A stretch of 64,000 bases of DNA, taken from positions 98,225 to 162,224 of the forward strand of contig CALWZG010000022.1 in NCBI GenBank assembly GCA_944385965.1, given 5' to 3'. This document shows positions 33,850-42,430 of this stretch, piece after piece (position 1 is the stretch's first letter; each line of letters opens with the position of its first letter). The notes beneath the pieces are model-generated. The model was not told where the DNA came from and ran no database searches. It saw only the letters and a list, made by a program, of their open reading frames with translations. A program made the translations under genes and the position numbers. This DNA comes from an uncultured Anaerotruncus sp. GTDB lineage: Bacteria > Bacillota > Clostridia > Oscillospirales > Ruminococcaceae.

Positions 33850-35161
33850 GGGCACAACCTCCTAATGACTGAAATTCCTCGAAGAAGTTGGGGTAGGATT
33901 TCTTCACCGCTTCCGCCCCCAGGATTTGGACCGGCTGGCGGCATCCTGTAGCGGCGATGGCGGCCGCCATCACAATCCGATGGTCATTGGCTCCATCCAC
34001 CCGGCCTCCCACCAGCCCGCCACCGTGAATCACCAGTCGGTCGGGGAACTCCTCCACATGGCCGCCTAAGCCTTCCAGCAAGGCTCGGACGGTGGCCAGC
34101 CGGTCGCTTTCCTTGATGCGCAGCCTGGCAGCATTATAAATTTCGGTATCCCCCTCAGCGAAGGCGGCGGTCACCGCCAGAATGGGAATTAAATCGGGAA
34201 TGGGTCCGGCGTCAATACGGATTCCATGGAGCGGGGCGGACTGGCAGGAAACACATCCTGCCTCTTCCTGAATAGAAGCCCCCATCTCCCTTAACAGGGA
34301 AACAATGGCTTTGTCCCCTTGGGCCGACTCAGGACGTAGCCCATGGACCTGAACCGCCCCGGAAATGGCTCCGGCGCAGAGCCAGAAGGCGGCGTTGGAA
34401 TAATCCCCTTCCACCACCTTGTCCCCATTTTTGTAGCCGGCCAGCTGAGGATTTTTCCAAGCCCCAGCGGCGGCGAACTCTCTCAGGGAGCCGGTGAGCC
34501 GGTACCGCTGGCCGCCGGGAATATCCCAGCCGTTTTCCACTGTCTGAATCTGGATGCCCGATTTTTCCAGAGCGTCCAGGGTCAAATCTACATAGCCCGC
34601 CGACTGCAAAGGACTGGACAGCCGCAGCTGGCTGTCCTCCTGAGCCAAAGGCAGAGCCATTAAAAGCCCGGAGATAAACTGGGAGCTAATATTTCCGGGC
34701 AGCAGATAGCTGCCTCCGGTCAAACGGCCTGAGATGGAGAAGGGCATGGAATCCCCTGAAAAAGAGATTCCATGGGTGGACATCTGCTGGGTCAGAACAT
34801 CTATGGGGCGTTCAGGCAGTCTGCCATGTCCCGTGAAGGTCCCGGGAATCCCCAGAGCGGCCGCCACAGGAAGCAGAAAACGAAGAGTAGAGCCGCTTTC
34901 CCCGCAGTCCAGGGTCACCGGCTGGGAAGCCCAGTTCCCCTGATGAAACTGGACCGAAGCCCCCTCCTGGGTGAAATCGCTGCCCATAGCCTTCAAAACC
35001 CCCAAGGTGGCGTCCATATCCTGGGAACCGGAAATGGGAAAGACACGGCATCCCTTTCCGGTCAGCGCCCCACAGATGAGAGCCCGGTGGGCAGCAGATT
35101 TGCTGGGGGGAGCTGTCACTGAACCGGAAAGGCCTGCCGGCTGAACAAGCATATCAGACAT
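33839..35161 (-). CDS. aroA: 3-phosphoshikimate 1-carboxyvinyltransferase (EPSP synthase)
   Basis: 440 residues. Transfers enolpyruvyl from PEP to shikimate-3-phosphate. Family motifs: TAPPSKSAAHRALICGAL, CGESGSTLRFLLPVAAALG, GRLPERPIDVL, SSQFISGLLMALPL, DLIPILAVTAAFAEG, RLRIKESDRLATV and DGANDHRIVMAAAIAA. The frame is open back to 35368, but that part lies within aroB; ATG 35161 with GGAGGGACG overlaps the aroB end by eight bases. Confidence 0.96.
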   Translation of the reverse strand: MSDMLVQPAGLSGSVTAPPSKSAAHRALICGALTGKGCRVFPISGSQDMDATLGVLKAMGSDFTQEGASVQFHQGNWASQPVTLDCGESGSTLRFLLPVAAALGIPGTFTGHGRLPERPIDVLTQQMSTHGISFSGDSMPFSISGRLTGGSYLLPGNISSQFISGLLMALPLAQEDSQLRLSSPLQSAGYVDLTLDALEKSGIQIQTVENGWDIPGGQRYRLTGSLREFAAAGAWKNPQLAGYKNGDKVVEGDYSNAAFWLCAGAISGAVQVHGLRPESAQGDKAIVSLLREMGASIQEEAGCVSCQSAPLHGIRIDAGPIPDLIPILAVTAAFAEGDTEIYNAARLRIKESDRLATVRALLEGLGGHVEEFPDRLVIHGGGLVGGRVDGANDHRIVMAAAIAATGCRQPVQILGAEAVKKSYPNFFEEFQSLGGCAHVI

Positions 35162-36215
35162 GGCGTCCCTCCATAAAATCCAAGAGTTTGTCCGATTCCA
35201 CCGTGTACAGCTTGGCTTTGCCCGGCTCTTCCAGCACCACCAGGGAAATTTTGGAGCCTTTGCGCTTCTTGTCCCCCTGGGCATGGCGGCAGAGTACCTC
35301 CATAGGAATCTCTGTGTGGGTGGGCAGGTTGTACTTTTCACAGCAGGAGGTAATCCGTTCCAGCACACCCTTGGGGGTCAGCCCGGCCCGCTCCGCCGCC
35401 TGGCCGATTAAGGCCATACCGATGGAAACCCCTTTGCCGTGGGTGATGGTAAAGTTGGTCTCCCGCTCTACCGAGTGGCCCAGAGTATGGCCAAAGTTCA
35501 GCCACTGCCGGACCCCATGGTCCCGCTCATCCGCTTCCACCACCTGGCGCTTCAGGTCGATGCACCGCCAGATGACCTCCAGCAGTTCCTCCTTCAGACG
35601 CCCCTCCTCTAAAATCTCAAATAGCTGGGCATCCATGATGGCCCCGTCCTTAATGGCCTCAGCAATGCCATCGGCGTAGATGTCAGGAGTCAGGGTGTCC
35701 AGGGTTTGGGGGTCACAAACCACAAGAACAGGTTGCCAGAAGGCGCCAATGAGATTTTTCCCGAAAGGGGCGTCCACCCCAGTTTTGCCTCCCACTGAGG
35801 AATCAATCATGGACAGAAAGGTGGTGGGGATTTGGATAAACTCTATTCCTCTCAGCCAGGTGGCAGCGGTAAAACCGGCTAAATCCCCTACCACCCCGCC
35901 TCCCAAGGCGATGATGACATCGCTGCGGGTGATGGCGTTCTCCGATAAAAACCCGTAGGCCTGTTCCACCGTAGCCAGATTTTTAGAAGCCTCCCCGTTG
36001 GGGAAAACAAATTTGCAGGTTTGGTATCCCGCCTGTTCCAGCTGGCTTTCCAAGGCGGGGGCGTAAAGGGCGTCTACCCGGTCATCGGTGATGATGGCCA
36101 GCTTGGGCTTGCGCTGCCCGTAGACCTCCTCCAGAAAAGAAACAAATTGCCCCAGAGCGCCCTCCTGAATCTTTACCTCATAAGGCCGCCCGGTTTTTAC
36201 AGATACCGTTCTCAT
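35154..36215 (-). CDS. aroB: 3-dehydroquinate synthase
   Basis: 353 residues. NAD- and metal-dependent conversion of DAHP to 3-dehydroquinate. Signatures: IALGGGVVGDLAGFTAATWL, IQIPTTFLSMIDSSVGGKTG, KNLIGAFWQPVLVVCDPQTL, and the metal-binding LNFGHTLGHSVER. AAGGAGGAATT lies before the ATG, which overlaps the tyrA stop (ATGA). No other early shikimate genes (DAHP synthase, aroD, aroE, aroK) are in the window. Confidence 0.96.
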   Translation of the reverse strand: MRTVSVKTGRPYEVKIQEGALGQFVSFLEEVYGQRKPKLAIITDDRVDALYAPALESQLEQAGYQTCKFVFPNGEASKNLATVEQAYGFLSENAITRSDVIIALGGGVVGDLAGFTAATWLRGIEFIQIPTTFLSMIDSSVGGKTGVDAPFGKNLIGAFWQPVLVVCDPQTLDTLTPDIYADGIAEAIKDGAIMDAQLFEILEEGRLKEELLEVIWRCIDLKRQVVEADERDHGVRQWLNFGHTLGHSVERETNFTITHGKGVSIGMALIGQAAERAGLTPKGVLERITSCCEKYNLPTHTEIPMEVLCRHAQGDKKRKGSKISLVVLEEPGKAKLYTVESDKLLDFMEGRHV

Positions 36216-37069
36216 TGGTCCAATTCCTCCTTAATGCGGCGCCCCTCATCCAACAGCTGATACAGACGCTCTCCGTCGTGGTTGGCGATAGCCTCCCGAT
36301 ACTCGTCCAGATGGACGATGATTTCATCAATCTCATCAATCAGGTCGTCCTGATTTTCCAAAAACAGCTCGGTCCACATTTGGGGATTCAGCTTGGCCAC
36401 ACGGGTCAAATCCTTATAGCTGCCCGCGGAAAAACCAGCGTGTTTTTGGGCCCGGGGGCTTTTTATGTATGCGCTGGACACAATATGAGCCAGCTGGGAG
36501 GTAAAGGCAATCATACTGTCATGGTCAGCGGCGGTGGTGCGGGTGATACGTCCGAAGCCAATCTGTAAGAACAAATTCTCCATAAAAGTCAGAGCGTCCT
36601 TGGGGGTGCGCTCGTCCGGGGTTACAATCATGCTGGCTTTTTGGAACAGGTCCGGGTTGGAATCGGCAAATCCCCAGCACTCTTTGCCAGCCATGGGATG
36701 TCCACCAATGAAGGTAACCCCTGCCTCCCCGCAAAGGTCTGTCAGCTGGTCTACCAGGTACCGCTTTACCCCGCACAAATCCATCAGAATGGTGCCTTTT
36801 TGAAAATAAACAAGGTTTTCTTTTACAAAGTTCACCGTCTGCTGGGGATACATGGCGGTGAGAATGACCTGACAGCTGCCCAGCTCCTGGGGCGGAACAA
36901 GCCGGTCCACCGCTCCTTGCTCCACCGCCATTTGAGCGGTCTGGGAATCAATATCCCAGCCATAAATTTGATAGGTGGTGTATTTTTGCAGCGCCTTGGC
37001 CATAGAGCCGCCAATCAGCCCAAGTCCCACCACACCAACGGATAATCCCTGAGATTCATTTATTTCCAT
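36212..37069 (-). CDS. tyrA: Prephenate dehydrogenase
   Basis: 285 residues. NAD(P)-dependent oxidative decarboxylation of prephenate to 4-hydroxyphenylpyruvate for tyrosine. N-terminal Rossmann motif VGVVGLGLIGGSMAKAL, then TFIGGHPMAGKECWG and AFTSQLAHIVSSAYIKSPRA, the family's active-site His segment. No ACT domain is present at the C-terminus, so feedback control by tyrosine through that domain is not expected. First gene of the aro operon; GAGGGG before the ATG. Confidence 0.94.
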   Translation of the reverse strand: MEINESQGLSVGVVGLGLIGGSMAKALQKYTTYQIYGWDIDSQTAQMAVEQGAVDRLVPPQELGSCQVILTAMYPQQTVNFVKENLVYFQKGTILMDLCGVKRYLVDQLTDLCGEAGVTFIGGHPMAGKECWGFADSNPDLFQKASMIVTPDERTPKDALTFMENLFLQIGFGRITRTTAADHDSMIAFTSQLAHIVSSAYIKSPRAQKHAGFSAGSYKDLTRVAKLNPQMWTELFLENQDDLIDEIDEIIVHLDEYREAIANHDGERLYQLLDEGRRIKEELDQ

Positions 37070-37128
37070 AGGTTTCCCCTCCTAGATTCCGTCAAATTTC
37101 AATTGGCTCTTTAAAGAAGTACAGCTTT

Positions 37129-37157
37129 AGTATAGCAAATTTAGGGAGAAAAGAAAA
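37129..37157 (-). promoter_or_regulatory. aro operon promoter
   Basis: Minus strand TTTTCT (37152-37157), 17 bases, TATACT (37129-37134). The ~55-base leader to tyrA shows no T-box or terminator. Confidence 0.45.
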
Positions 37158-37218
37158 GCGGGATTTTATGACGCAAATAAGGTATTGACCTTAAAGTGGA
37201 TATTTTTTGGAAAGGGGA

Positions 37219-37247
37219 TTGCATATCATCAGAAAAAGGGGTACAAT
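37219..37247 (+). promoter_or_regulatory. trxB promoter
   Basis: TTGCAT (37219-37224), 17 bases, TACAAT (37242-37247). Confidence 0.6.
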
Positions 37248-37290
37248 AAAACTACTAAATTTGTATAAATTTCGGAAGGGGGAAATAGGA

Positions 37291-38217
37291 ATGAAGCAAT
37301 ACGAGGTCATTATTATTGGCGGCGGTCCAGCGGGATTGACAGCCGCCATTTATCTGGAGCGGGCAGGCCATCCCTGCTTGGTGCTGGAAGAATATGTGTG
37401 CGGAGGCCAGATGGTGAATACACCAGAGGTAGAAAATTATCCAGCTCTCAGCAAAATCAGCGGTGCTGAGCTGAGTTCCAGTCTGTATAATCAGGCGGTG
37501 GAGCAGGGGGCCACAGTGGAGTTTGATGGGGTGGTGTCTGCGGACCTGGAAGGGCCGGAGAAGAAGGTTACCACCTTGGGCGGTATGACCTACACAGCCA
37601 AAGCGGTCATCATCGCCAACGGTGCCAAACGCAGGAAAATGGGAATTCCTGGAGAAGAACAGCTGACTGGAAAGGGTGTGGCCTACTGCGCCACCTGTGA
37701 CGGAGGCTTTTACCGGGGCCAGAAGGTGGTAGTGGTAGGCGGAGGAAATACCGCTTTGGAGGATGCTCTTTATCTGAGCAATATTTGTGAGGAAGTGCAT
37801 CTCATCCACCGCAGGGATGAATTCAGGGCCGCCAAGGTTTTGGTGGATGCCCTTGGAGACAGGGAAAACCTGAAGATTCACTATTTCACTGTTCCCCATG
37901 AGGTGCTGGCCGGTGAGGACGGAAAGGTTCGGGGACTGGCTGTGAAAAATGTGCAGACCGAGGAGATTTCTGAAATCCCCGCCAGAGCGGTTTTTGTGGC
38001 CATCGGATTGGAGCCGGACAATCAAAGATTCGCCGAGCAGGTTCAGCTGGACCAGGCGGGCTATATTCTGGCAGGAGAGGACTGTCACACCAATTTGGCA
38101 GGGGTGTTCGCCGCTGGGGATACCCGCACCAAGACTTTGAGACAGATTGTAACCGCCGCAGGAGATGGAGCGGTAGCGGCTGCGGAAGCGGGCAATTATT
38201 TAGCCTCCTGCCGCTGA
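37291..38217 (+). CDS. trxB: Thioredoxin-disulfide reductase
   Basis: 308-residue FAD/NAD(P)H flavoprotein of the low-Mr TrxR family. FAD site IIIGGGPAGLTAAIYLERAG, redox-active Cys133-Ala-Thr-Cys136 (VAYCATCDGGF), NADPH site VVVVGGGNTALEDALYL with HRRDEFRA (NADPH type), and the C-terminal LAGVFAAGDTRTKTLRQIVTA. AAGGGGG precedes ATG 37291; the frame opens earlier (37207) without a ribosome site. No thioredoxin gene is adjacent. Confidence 0.96.
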   Translation: MKQYEVIIIGGGPAGLTAAIYLERAGHPCLVLEEYVCGGQMVNTPEVENYPALSKISGAELSSSLYNQAVEQGATVEFDGVVSADLEGPEKKVTTLGGMTYTAKAVIIANGAKRRKMGIPGEEQLTGKGVAYCATCDGGFYRGQKVVVVGGGNTALEDALYLSNICEEVHLIHRRDEFRAAKVLVDALGDRENLKIHYFTVPHEVLAGEDGKVRGLAVKNVQTEEISEIPARAVFVAIGLEPDNQRFAEQVQLDQAGYILAGEDCHTNLAGVFAAGDTRTKTLRQIVTAAGDGAVAAAEAGNYLASCR

Positions 38218-38235
38218 TTCATGTATGAAATGATA

Positions 38236-38281
38236 CGCCATACACATAGACTGAACCGAGGTGAAGTCTCTATGTATGGCG
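38236..38281 (+). promoter_or_regulatory. Hairpin enclosing the ribosome site of the deacetylase gene
   Basis: CGCCATAC (38236-38243) pairs perfectly with GTATGGCG (38274-38281), and AGACT with AGTCT above a small internal loop. The 12-base loop holds GAGGTGA, and the ATG (38272-38274) is in the 3' arm, so the fold would hinder translation starts. A purely structural observation. Confidence 0.45.
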
Positions 38282-39021
38282 TATTTCGATTGCAGAAATT
38301 GGTTTTGGGTGGTGGCTGTATTGGGTTGGCGCTGCTGATTTTTCTGGGGGTAGGAAGAAGCCTGCTTACGTCTGCCAAGCCCAGGGAGCTGCCCATCTAT
38401 TCGGTGGAACGGGAAGAAAAGCTGGCAGCGCTGGGCATCAACTGCGCTTGGGATGATAGTGATATTGATGTCATTCTGTCTCTTTTAGAGGAACGACAGG
38501 TAAAGGCCACCTTTTTTCTGGTGGGGGATTGGTGCAGAAAGTATCCCGAAGCTGCCCAAAAGCTGGCCCAGGCTGGACATGAGCTAGGCAGTCATTCAGA
38601 TACCCACCCAGATATGACCAAGCTTTCTCAGGAAGAAATACAGGCCCAACTGGAGCGTTCCAGAGAAACGATTCAGGAGGTGACTGGGCAAACAGTGCGG
38701 CTGTTTCGTCCACCCTCCGGCGCCTATAACGATTTGGTGGTGTCCACCGCCAGAATCCTTGGGTGGGAGGTGATTCAATGGTCTAATGACAGCCTGGACT
38801 GGAAGACACCTCCTGTGGAAAGTATGGTGGAACGGGTCTGCCGGAAGGCCGCACCCGGAGATATTTTGTTATGGCATGCGGGACGGAAAAATACCCCAGC
38901 CGCTTTAGCCCAGGTGCTGGATCAGATGATGGGGCAAGGGTACCAGTTTGTAACCGTGGGAGAGCTGATTTATCCCCAGCCTTATACCATTGACCACACG
39001 GGTCGTCAGAAAGGGGCCTGA
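38272..39021 (+). CDS. Polysaccharide deacetylase family protein (PdaB/YlxY-like)
   Basis: 249 residues: one N-terminal membrane anchor (about 10-30, LVLGGGCIGLALLIFLGVG) and a NodB homology domain. The first motif reads NCAWDDSDIDVILSLLEE, the variant found in sporulation-linked PdaB/YlxY proteins (DAAWGxxxT...), and the metal motif HSxxH is HSDTH. RPPSGAYND and WSNDSLDWK are further family motifs. It probably deacetylates peptidoglycan or a related polymer outside the cell. GAGGTGA precedes ATG 38272, 55 bases after trxB. Confidence 0.9.
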   Translation: MYGVFRLQKLVLGGGCIGLALLIFLGVGRSLLTSAKPRELPIYSVEREEKLAALGINCAWDDSDIDVILSLLEERQVKATFFLVGDWCRKYPEAAQKLAQAGHELGSHSDTHPDMTKLSQEEIQAQLERSRETIQEVTGQTVRLFRPPSGAYNDLVVSTARILGWEVIQWSNDSLDWKTPPVESMVERVCRKAAPGDILLWHAGRKNTPAALAQVLDQMMGQGYQFVTVGELIYPQPYTIDHTGRQKGA

Positions 39022-39031
39022 ACGTGAAAAA

Positions 39032-39092
39032 AGCCCTCTTTCATCCTTCCCCCGCATAACCAACCCATGGGGGAATTTATGAAAGAAGGGCT
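39032..39092 (-). terminator. Terminator between deacetylase and lipoprotein genes
   Basis: Long imperfect stem AGCCCT-TTTCAT-TTCCCCC with GGGGGAA-ATGAAA-AGGGCT; followed on the minus strand by TTTTTTC. Serves both convergent genes. Confidence 0.75.
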
Positions 39093-39990
39093 AAGCCGCC
39101 AGCGAGACACCGGTTACAGATAGACCGTTGAGCCGGTCAGGAGTCTTTTGCAGTGTGAAGGAGTATTGAGGAAGCTCGGTTAAATGGGCGTTCACATAAT
39201 CTCGTACCTGATAAATGGGAGCCCCGTCCTCACTGTTCCACGAACCGTCTAGTGTCCCCCAGGAGTCGTAACAGTCCCAATAAGCCATGATAACCACATC
39301 CGCCTGGTAGCCGTTAGGAACTTCTGTTACGGAGACAAGTACAGGGTAGTCGGTGGATAGAGATAAAGCGTAATGGTCCAAATAATAGATGTCCAACTCT
39401 GGATGGTAAAGCATGGTGAGACCATTGGCAGCTGGAAGCTGGTAATCTTCCCCAAATAACGCTTTGGCGGTTTTCCGAACATCATCTCCATAGGAGATAA
39501 GGCTGATGCGATGCCCCTGCTTGAGCTGTTCCTGATAAAAGGATTTTACCGGATCAGAGGAAGGAGCGGTATAGAAATCCGCGTTGTAAAGATCCACATG
39601 AGGCGCTTGGGAAGCGGCGATTTCCACCAATAAAGAGGGATCAGCCTGCTGAATATCCTCAAATGGCTGGTCAAAGATAATGGAATTGTTATAATCCCGA
39701 TAGGCGTAGATAGCGGCGGTGATGGTATAAGATTCAGGGTGGTCACAAAGAAATTGAGCGCCAATATCTTTAAAATTTTGAATTTCTCCAAGCCGTGAGG
39801 TCAAATTTTCCAAAGGAAGTTCTTCTGTGGGAGGAGAGGTGTTTAAGGAAACTGTTTCCAGAGGAACAGAACTTACACTGCTGGCGGACAGGGTGATCTG
39901 CCCAGCCGGAGCGCACCCGGCAATTAGAAAAACAGCGCTGAGGATACAAATGATTTTTGTATGTTTGGAAAATGCGGTTTTTCTTACCAT
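39091..39990 (-). CDS. Hypothetical lipoprotein
   Basis: 299 residues. Lipoprotein signal ending VFLIAGC (Cys26), a Ser/Thr/Pro-rich linker, then a folded domain with no recognised family. Visible segments are YTITAAIYAYRDYNNSIIF and VEVPNGYQADVVIMAYWDCY-like (TEVPNGYQADVVIMAYWDCY), Tyr- and Asp-rich. Similar secreted domains of unknown role occur in gut Clostridia. GGAGCG before the ATG. Monocistronic. Confidence 0.7.
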   Translation of the reverse strand: MVRKTAFSKHTKIICILSAVFLIAGCAPAGQITLSASSVSSVPLETVSLNTSPPTEELPLENLTSRLGEIQNFKDIGAQFLCDHPESYTITAAIYAYRDYNNSIIFDQPFEDIQQADPSLLVEIAASQAPHVDLYNADFYTAPSSDPVKSFYQEQLKQGHRISLISYGDDVRKTAKALFGEDYQLPAANGLTMLYHPELDIYYLDHYALSLSTDYPVLVSVTEVPNGYQADVVIMAYWDCYDSWGTLDGSWNSEDGAPIYQVRDYVNAHLTELPQYSFTLQKTPDRLNGLSVTGVSLAA

Positions 39991-40153
39991 ACAAGACGCT
40001 CCTTCAGAATTAGGATAGATAATGATTTAATTATAGCTATTTTCCCATGAGAATCAATTGTGAGTTTGCGACTATTTTTAGAACAATTTATGAAATCACG
40101 AAAAGTCTTTTCTTTCAGGAATAATAGGCGGAAAGCATCGCATACTAGAATCG

Positions 40154-40171
40154 GCGTAAGACTTCTTACGC
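40154..40171 (+). other. Small hairpin ahead of DUF1540 gene
   Basis: GCGTAAG-ACTT-CTTACGC, 7-bp stem, 38 bases before the start of the DUF1540 gene. Purpose unknown. Confidence 0.4.
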
Positions 40172-40208
40172 TCTAGCGCAACGCAAAAAGTGAAAGGAAG
40201 GATAAAAA

Positions 40209-40382
40209 ATGGATTCTTGTAAGGCAAATCACAGCATTGAATGTACTGTCCAGCAGTGCGCCAACCACTGTAAAACTTCCAACTACTGTTCTCTGAACTG
40301 TGTGCGGATTGGTACTCACGAGGGAAATCCTACTATGGACCAGTGCACCGACTGTAAGTCCTTCGTTCAGAAAACCATGTAA
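40209..40382 (+). CDS. DUF1540 family Cys-rich small protein
   Basis: 57 residues with eight cysteines spaced as in DUF1540 metal-binding-like domains: ANHSIECTVQQCANHC, NYCSLNCVRIGTH and DQCTDCKSF. DUF1540 proteins are common in spore-forming Clostridia; zinc binding is assumed, role unknown. AAAGGAAGG is placed properly before the ATG. Two hairpins follow. Confidence 0.85.
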   Translation: MDSCKANHSIECTVQQCANHCKTSNYCSLNCVRIGTHEGNPTMDQCTDCKSFVQKTM

Positions 40383-40456
40383 AGTTCAATTGCTCTGAAC
40401 TTTTAACCCAGAAACAGGATACTGAAAAGGATGTGGTTTACGCCATGTCCTTTTTG
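40381..40456 (+). terminator. Hairpin and terminator after DUF1540 gene
   Basis: AAAGTTCA / TGAACTTT (40381-40403) directly at the stop codon, then AAAAGGATGTGG / CCATGTCCTTTT (40425-40454, two G-T pairs) with TTTTTG. Confidence 0.7.
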
Positions 40457-40526
40457 TTTATGACGAAATGTCAGCATCCGGCGCCAGGGGAAAATTACTA
40501 AAAATTTCTTTTTTTCAAAAAAGGGG

Positions 40527-40555
40527 TTTACAAATAGATTTTATTATGCTATAAT
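40527..40555 (+). promoter_or_regulatory. tRNA-Val promoter
   Basis: TTTACA (40527-40532), 17 bases, TATAAT (40550-40555). Confidence 0.75.
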
Positions 40556-40569
40556 CAATACTGTCGTTT

Positions 40570-40646
40570 GGGAGTATAGCTCAGCTGGTTAGAGTGCCTG
40601 CATCACACGCAGGAAGTCGCGGGTTCGAGTCCCTCTATTCCCACCA
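40570..40646 (+). tRNA. tRNA-Val (anticodon CAC)
   Basis: 77 bases with encoded CCA. Acceptor GGGAGTA / TATTCCC (one G-T pair), anticodon stem CCTGC / GCAGG with loop ATCACAC giving CAC, T loop TTCGAGT. Reads GUG. Confidence 0.93.
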
Positions 40647-40649
40647 AAT

Positions 40650-40678
40650 AAAAAAGGTGCCTGTTAGGCACCTTTTTT
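40650..40678. terminator. Terminator of tRNA-Val and of the convergent gene
   Basis: AAAAAAGGTGCC-TGTTA-GGCACCTTTTTT, 12-bp stem. Confidence 0.92.
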
Positions 40679-40696
40679 ATTTTTTTGATAAAAGAA

Positions 40697-41200
40697 TCAA
40701 TCTTCTGTAAACAAATAAGGAACCCCTGGCCAGGTTAACTCAGGCATCTTTTCCACCTGATTCAAGTAGATATAGATGGTCTGATCGCCTCCCCAGTAGC
40801 CGGATTCAGGCATACAGGTGCATACCGTCATCTCATAATATCCATCAGCCATGGGAAGAATTTGGTTTTCAGGAAAATCAGTAGACCATTTGGTCAGCCA
40901 AAAGAGGTCACAAAACTGTATGGAGCCGCCTTGGACATCTAATCCCAAGCGGATAGACACAGGATATTTTTCCAAAATTTCATTGGAAGGATACCCCGAG
41001 ACAAAATAAAGTTCAAAGTCACCTCCGCTTCCTGTACAAAAACCTGTAATATCTCCTTTTTTAATATGGGCGGCGATTTGCTCAGGCCGCATAAACTCAG
41101 CATCCAAGAAATCAGTTTCAGGAGCCACATATTCCATGGCTTTAGCTGAAAATAATACGATTCCCATTCCATCAATGCTCAGACGTGTATGATAGTTCAA
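40697..41200 (-). CDS. Hypothetical protein
   Basis: 167 residues, not recognised. It looks like a single soluble beta-rich domain: SIDGMGIVLFSAKAMEYVAP, then PSNEILEKYPVSIRLGLDVQ and a C-terminal GYYEMTVCTCMPESGYWGGD, IYIYLNQVEKMPEL. The layout resembles small immunity-like cytoplasmic proteins. TTG start at 41200 with GGAGG seven bases upstream. Third gene of a run (YwqG-like, GNAT, this). Confidence 0.65.
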   Translation of the reverse strand: MNYHTRLSIDGMGIVLFSAKAMEYVAPETDFLDAEFMRPEQIAAHIKKGDITGFCTGSGGDFELYFVSGYPSNEILEKYPVSIRLGLDVQGGSIQFCDLFWLTKWSTDFPENQILPMADGYYEMTVCTCMPESGYWGGDQTIYIYLNQVEKMPELTWPGVPYLFTED

Positions 41201-41224
41201 ATGAAATCCTCCATTCTGTTTTTA

Positions 41225-41668
41225 TCAAAGGGGATGTTGCAGATAAACCATATCCACCAATTGACGACCACCCTCAAAGATAGGGTGGTCGTAGTATTTG
41301 AGGAAAAAATCTTTCGACCGCGCATAGAAAACAAATCCCAAGCTTTCATAAAAGGATAGGGTAAGAGGGGTGTCTCCGGTACCAACCAGCAATGTTCCTT
41401 TTCCCTGATACTGGTTCAGCAGGTGTTCCACCAGCATACGCCCTAAGCCTTGGCGTTGGCGTTCCGGCGCCACAGCCAGGGCTTTCAGTTCCATAGTATT
41501 CGCCCATTCTCCTTGGATTACCACATACAATCCAACAGGGTCAGGGTCATATAGAACCCATAAGTCTCCCTGTTCCAGATAGCGGTCTATCATGGATTCC
41601 TGTTCATCCGCCAACAGCAATAAGGGGAGGAAGGTTTTCTTATTCTCGCGAATTTGCCGAATCTCCAA
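41225..41668 (-). CDS. GNAT family N-acetyltransferase
   Basis: 147 residues with the GNAT acetyl-CoA loop in VAPERQRQGLGRMLVEHLL and the closing LSFYESLGFVFYARSKDFFL. Motif A and B are complete. Substrate unknown. TTG start at 41668 with GGAGG nine bases ahead. Confidence 0.88.
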   Translation of the reverse strand: MEIRQIRENKKTFLPLLLLADEQESMIDRYLEQGDLWVLYDPDPVGLYVVIQGEWANTMELKALAVAPERQRQGLGRMLVEHLLNQYQGKGTLLVGTGDTPLTLSFYESLGFVFYARSKDFFLKYYDHPIFEGGRQLVDMVYLQHPL

Positions 41669-41683
41669 AAGATGATTCCTCCT

Positions 41684-42409
41684 TCAGCAGCATTGCCACT
41701 CGTATTCCGCCTTGGAGAAATCCAAAGCCTTCAAATCCTCCTTGGAGATAAAGAAATTGCAGTTGCCAGCGTCTCCAAACATGATGCCGCAGGTATCGTC
41801 TATATCCAATTGCAGCAGCAGTACATCACATGTCCCATCATCATAGTAGGCAGGCGCATTTTGAACAAAATTAGGATATCCGCCCACCCGGCAGCCTTCG
41901 GCGTAACAGAAATTAAAAAGCTCCTCCTGTTCAGGAAGGTCATCGGGAAATTGCTGGATAAAACGGTCACATTCAGCGGTAATGGGCATCTCACGAGGGG
42001 AAAATTTGATTTTTCCAGGCTGGGAGAAGGGGGCGAAATCCATATAGTCCTCCTCATAAGGATTTTCCAAAACCAAATTTTCCTTGCGCCATTTCTTATA
42101 ATAACGCAGGGTGTAGTCCCCATCCAGTCCTAAAAGGTCATCATTGGCGATGAAAAACTGCAAAATGCCTTCTGTGGGGAAATCGGGAAGGGGAGGCATT
42201 TCCGAAAAATTGATTTGGGCCAAGAAAATCATCGGCTGCTCATTTGTGTCAAGAGGATAGTCTTTCAGGTCCTCCAGATAAGGGCATCCGCCCAATTTGC
42301 TTTCCCAAGGAAGAGTGTCCTGGATTTCAAAAGAAATCTCGTTGCAAGGCAGACGGGTGGACTGCAAAAAAGACGCATATTTTTTGAGTGTCTCAGGGAT
42401 TTGAAGCAT
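41684..42409 (-). CDS. YwqG family protein (DUF1963)
   Basis: 241 residues matching DUF1963: ESKLGGCPYLEDLKDYPLDT, PMIFLAQINFSEMPPLPDFP, GILQFFIANDDLLGLD, and near the end GGYPNFVQ...LLLQLDID and IMFGDAGNCNFFISKEDL. The function of YwqG is unknown. AAAGGAG with eight-base spacing points to ATG 42409, not the GTG at 42415. Confidence 0.9.
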   Translation of the reverse strand: MLQIPETLKKYASFLQSTRLPCNEISFEIQDTLPWESKLGGCPYLEDLKDYPLDTNEQPMIFLAQINFSEMPPLPDFPTEGILQFFIANDDLLGLDGDYTLRYYKKWRKENLVLENPYEEDYMDFAPFSQPGKIKFSPREMPITAECDRFIQQFPDDLPEQEELFNFCYAEGCRVGGYPNFVQNAPAYYDDGTCDVLLLQLDIDDTCGIMFGDAGNCNFFISKEDLKALDFSKAEYEWQCC

Positions 42410-42430
42410 ATACACGACTCCTTTCTTGTT

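Noticed and set aside
37070..37130. T-box or tyrosine/tryptophan leader before tyrA
   Set aside because: Leader is ~55 bases with no T-box sequence, leader peptide or terminator.
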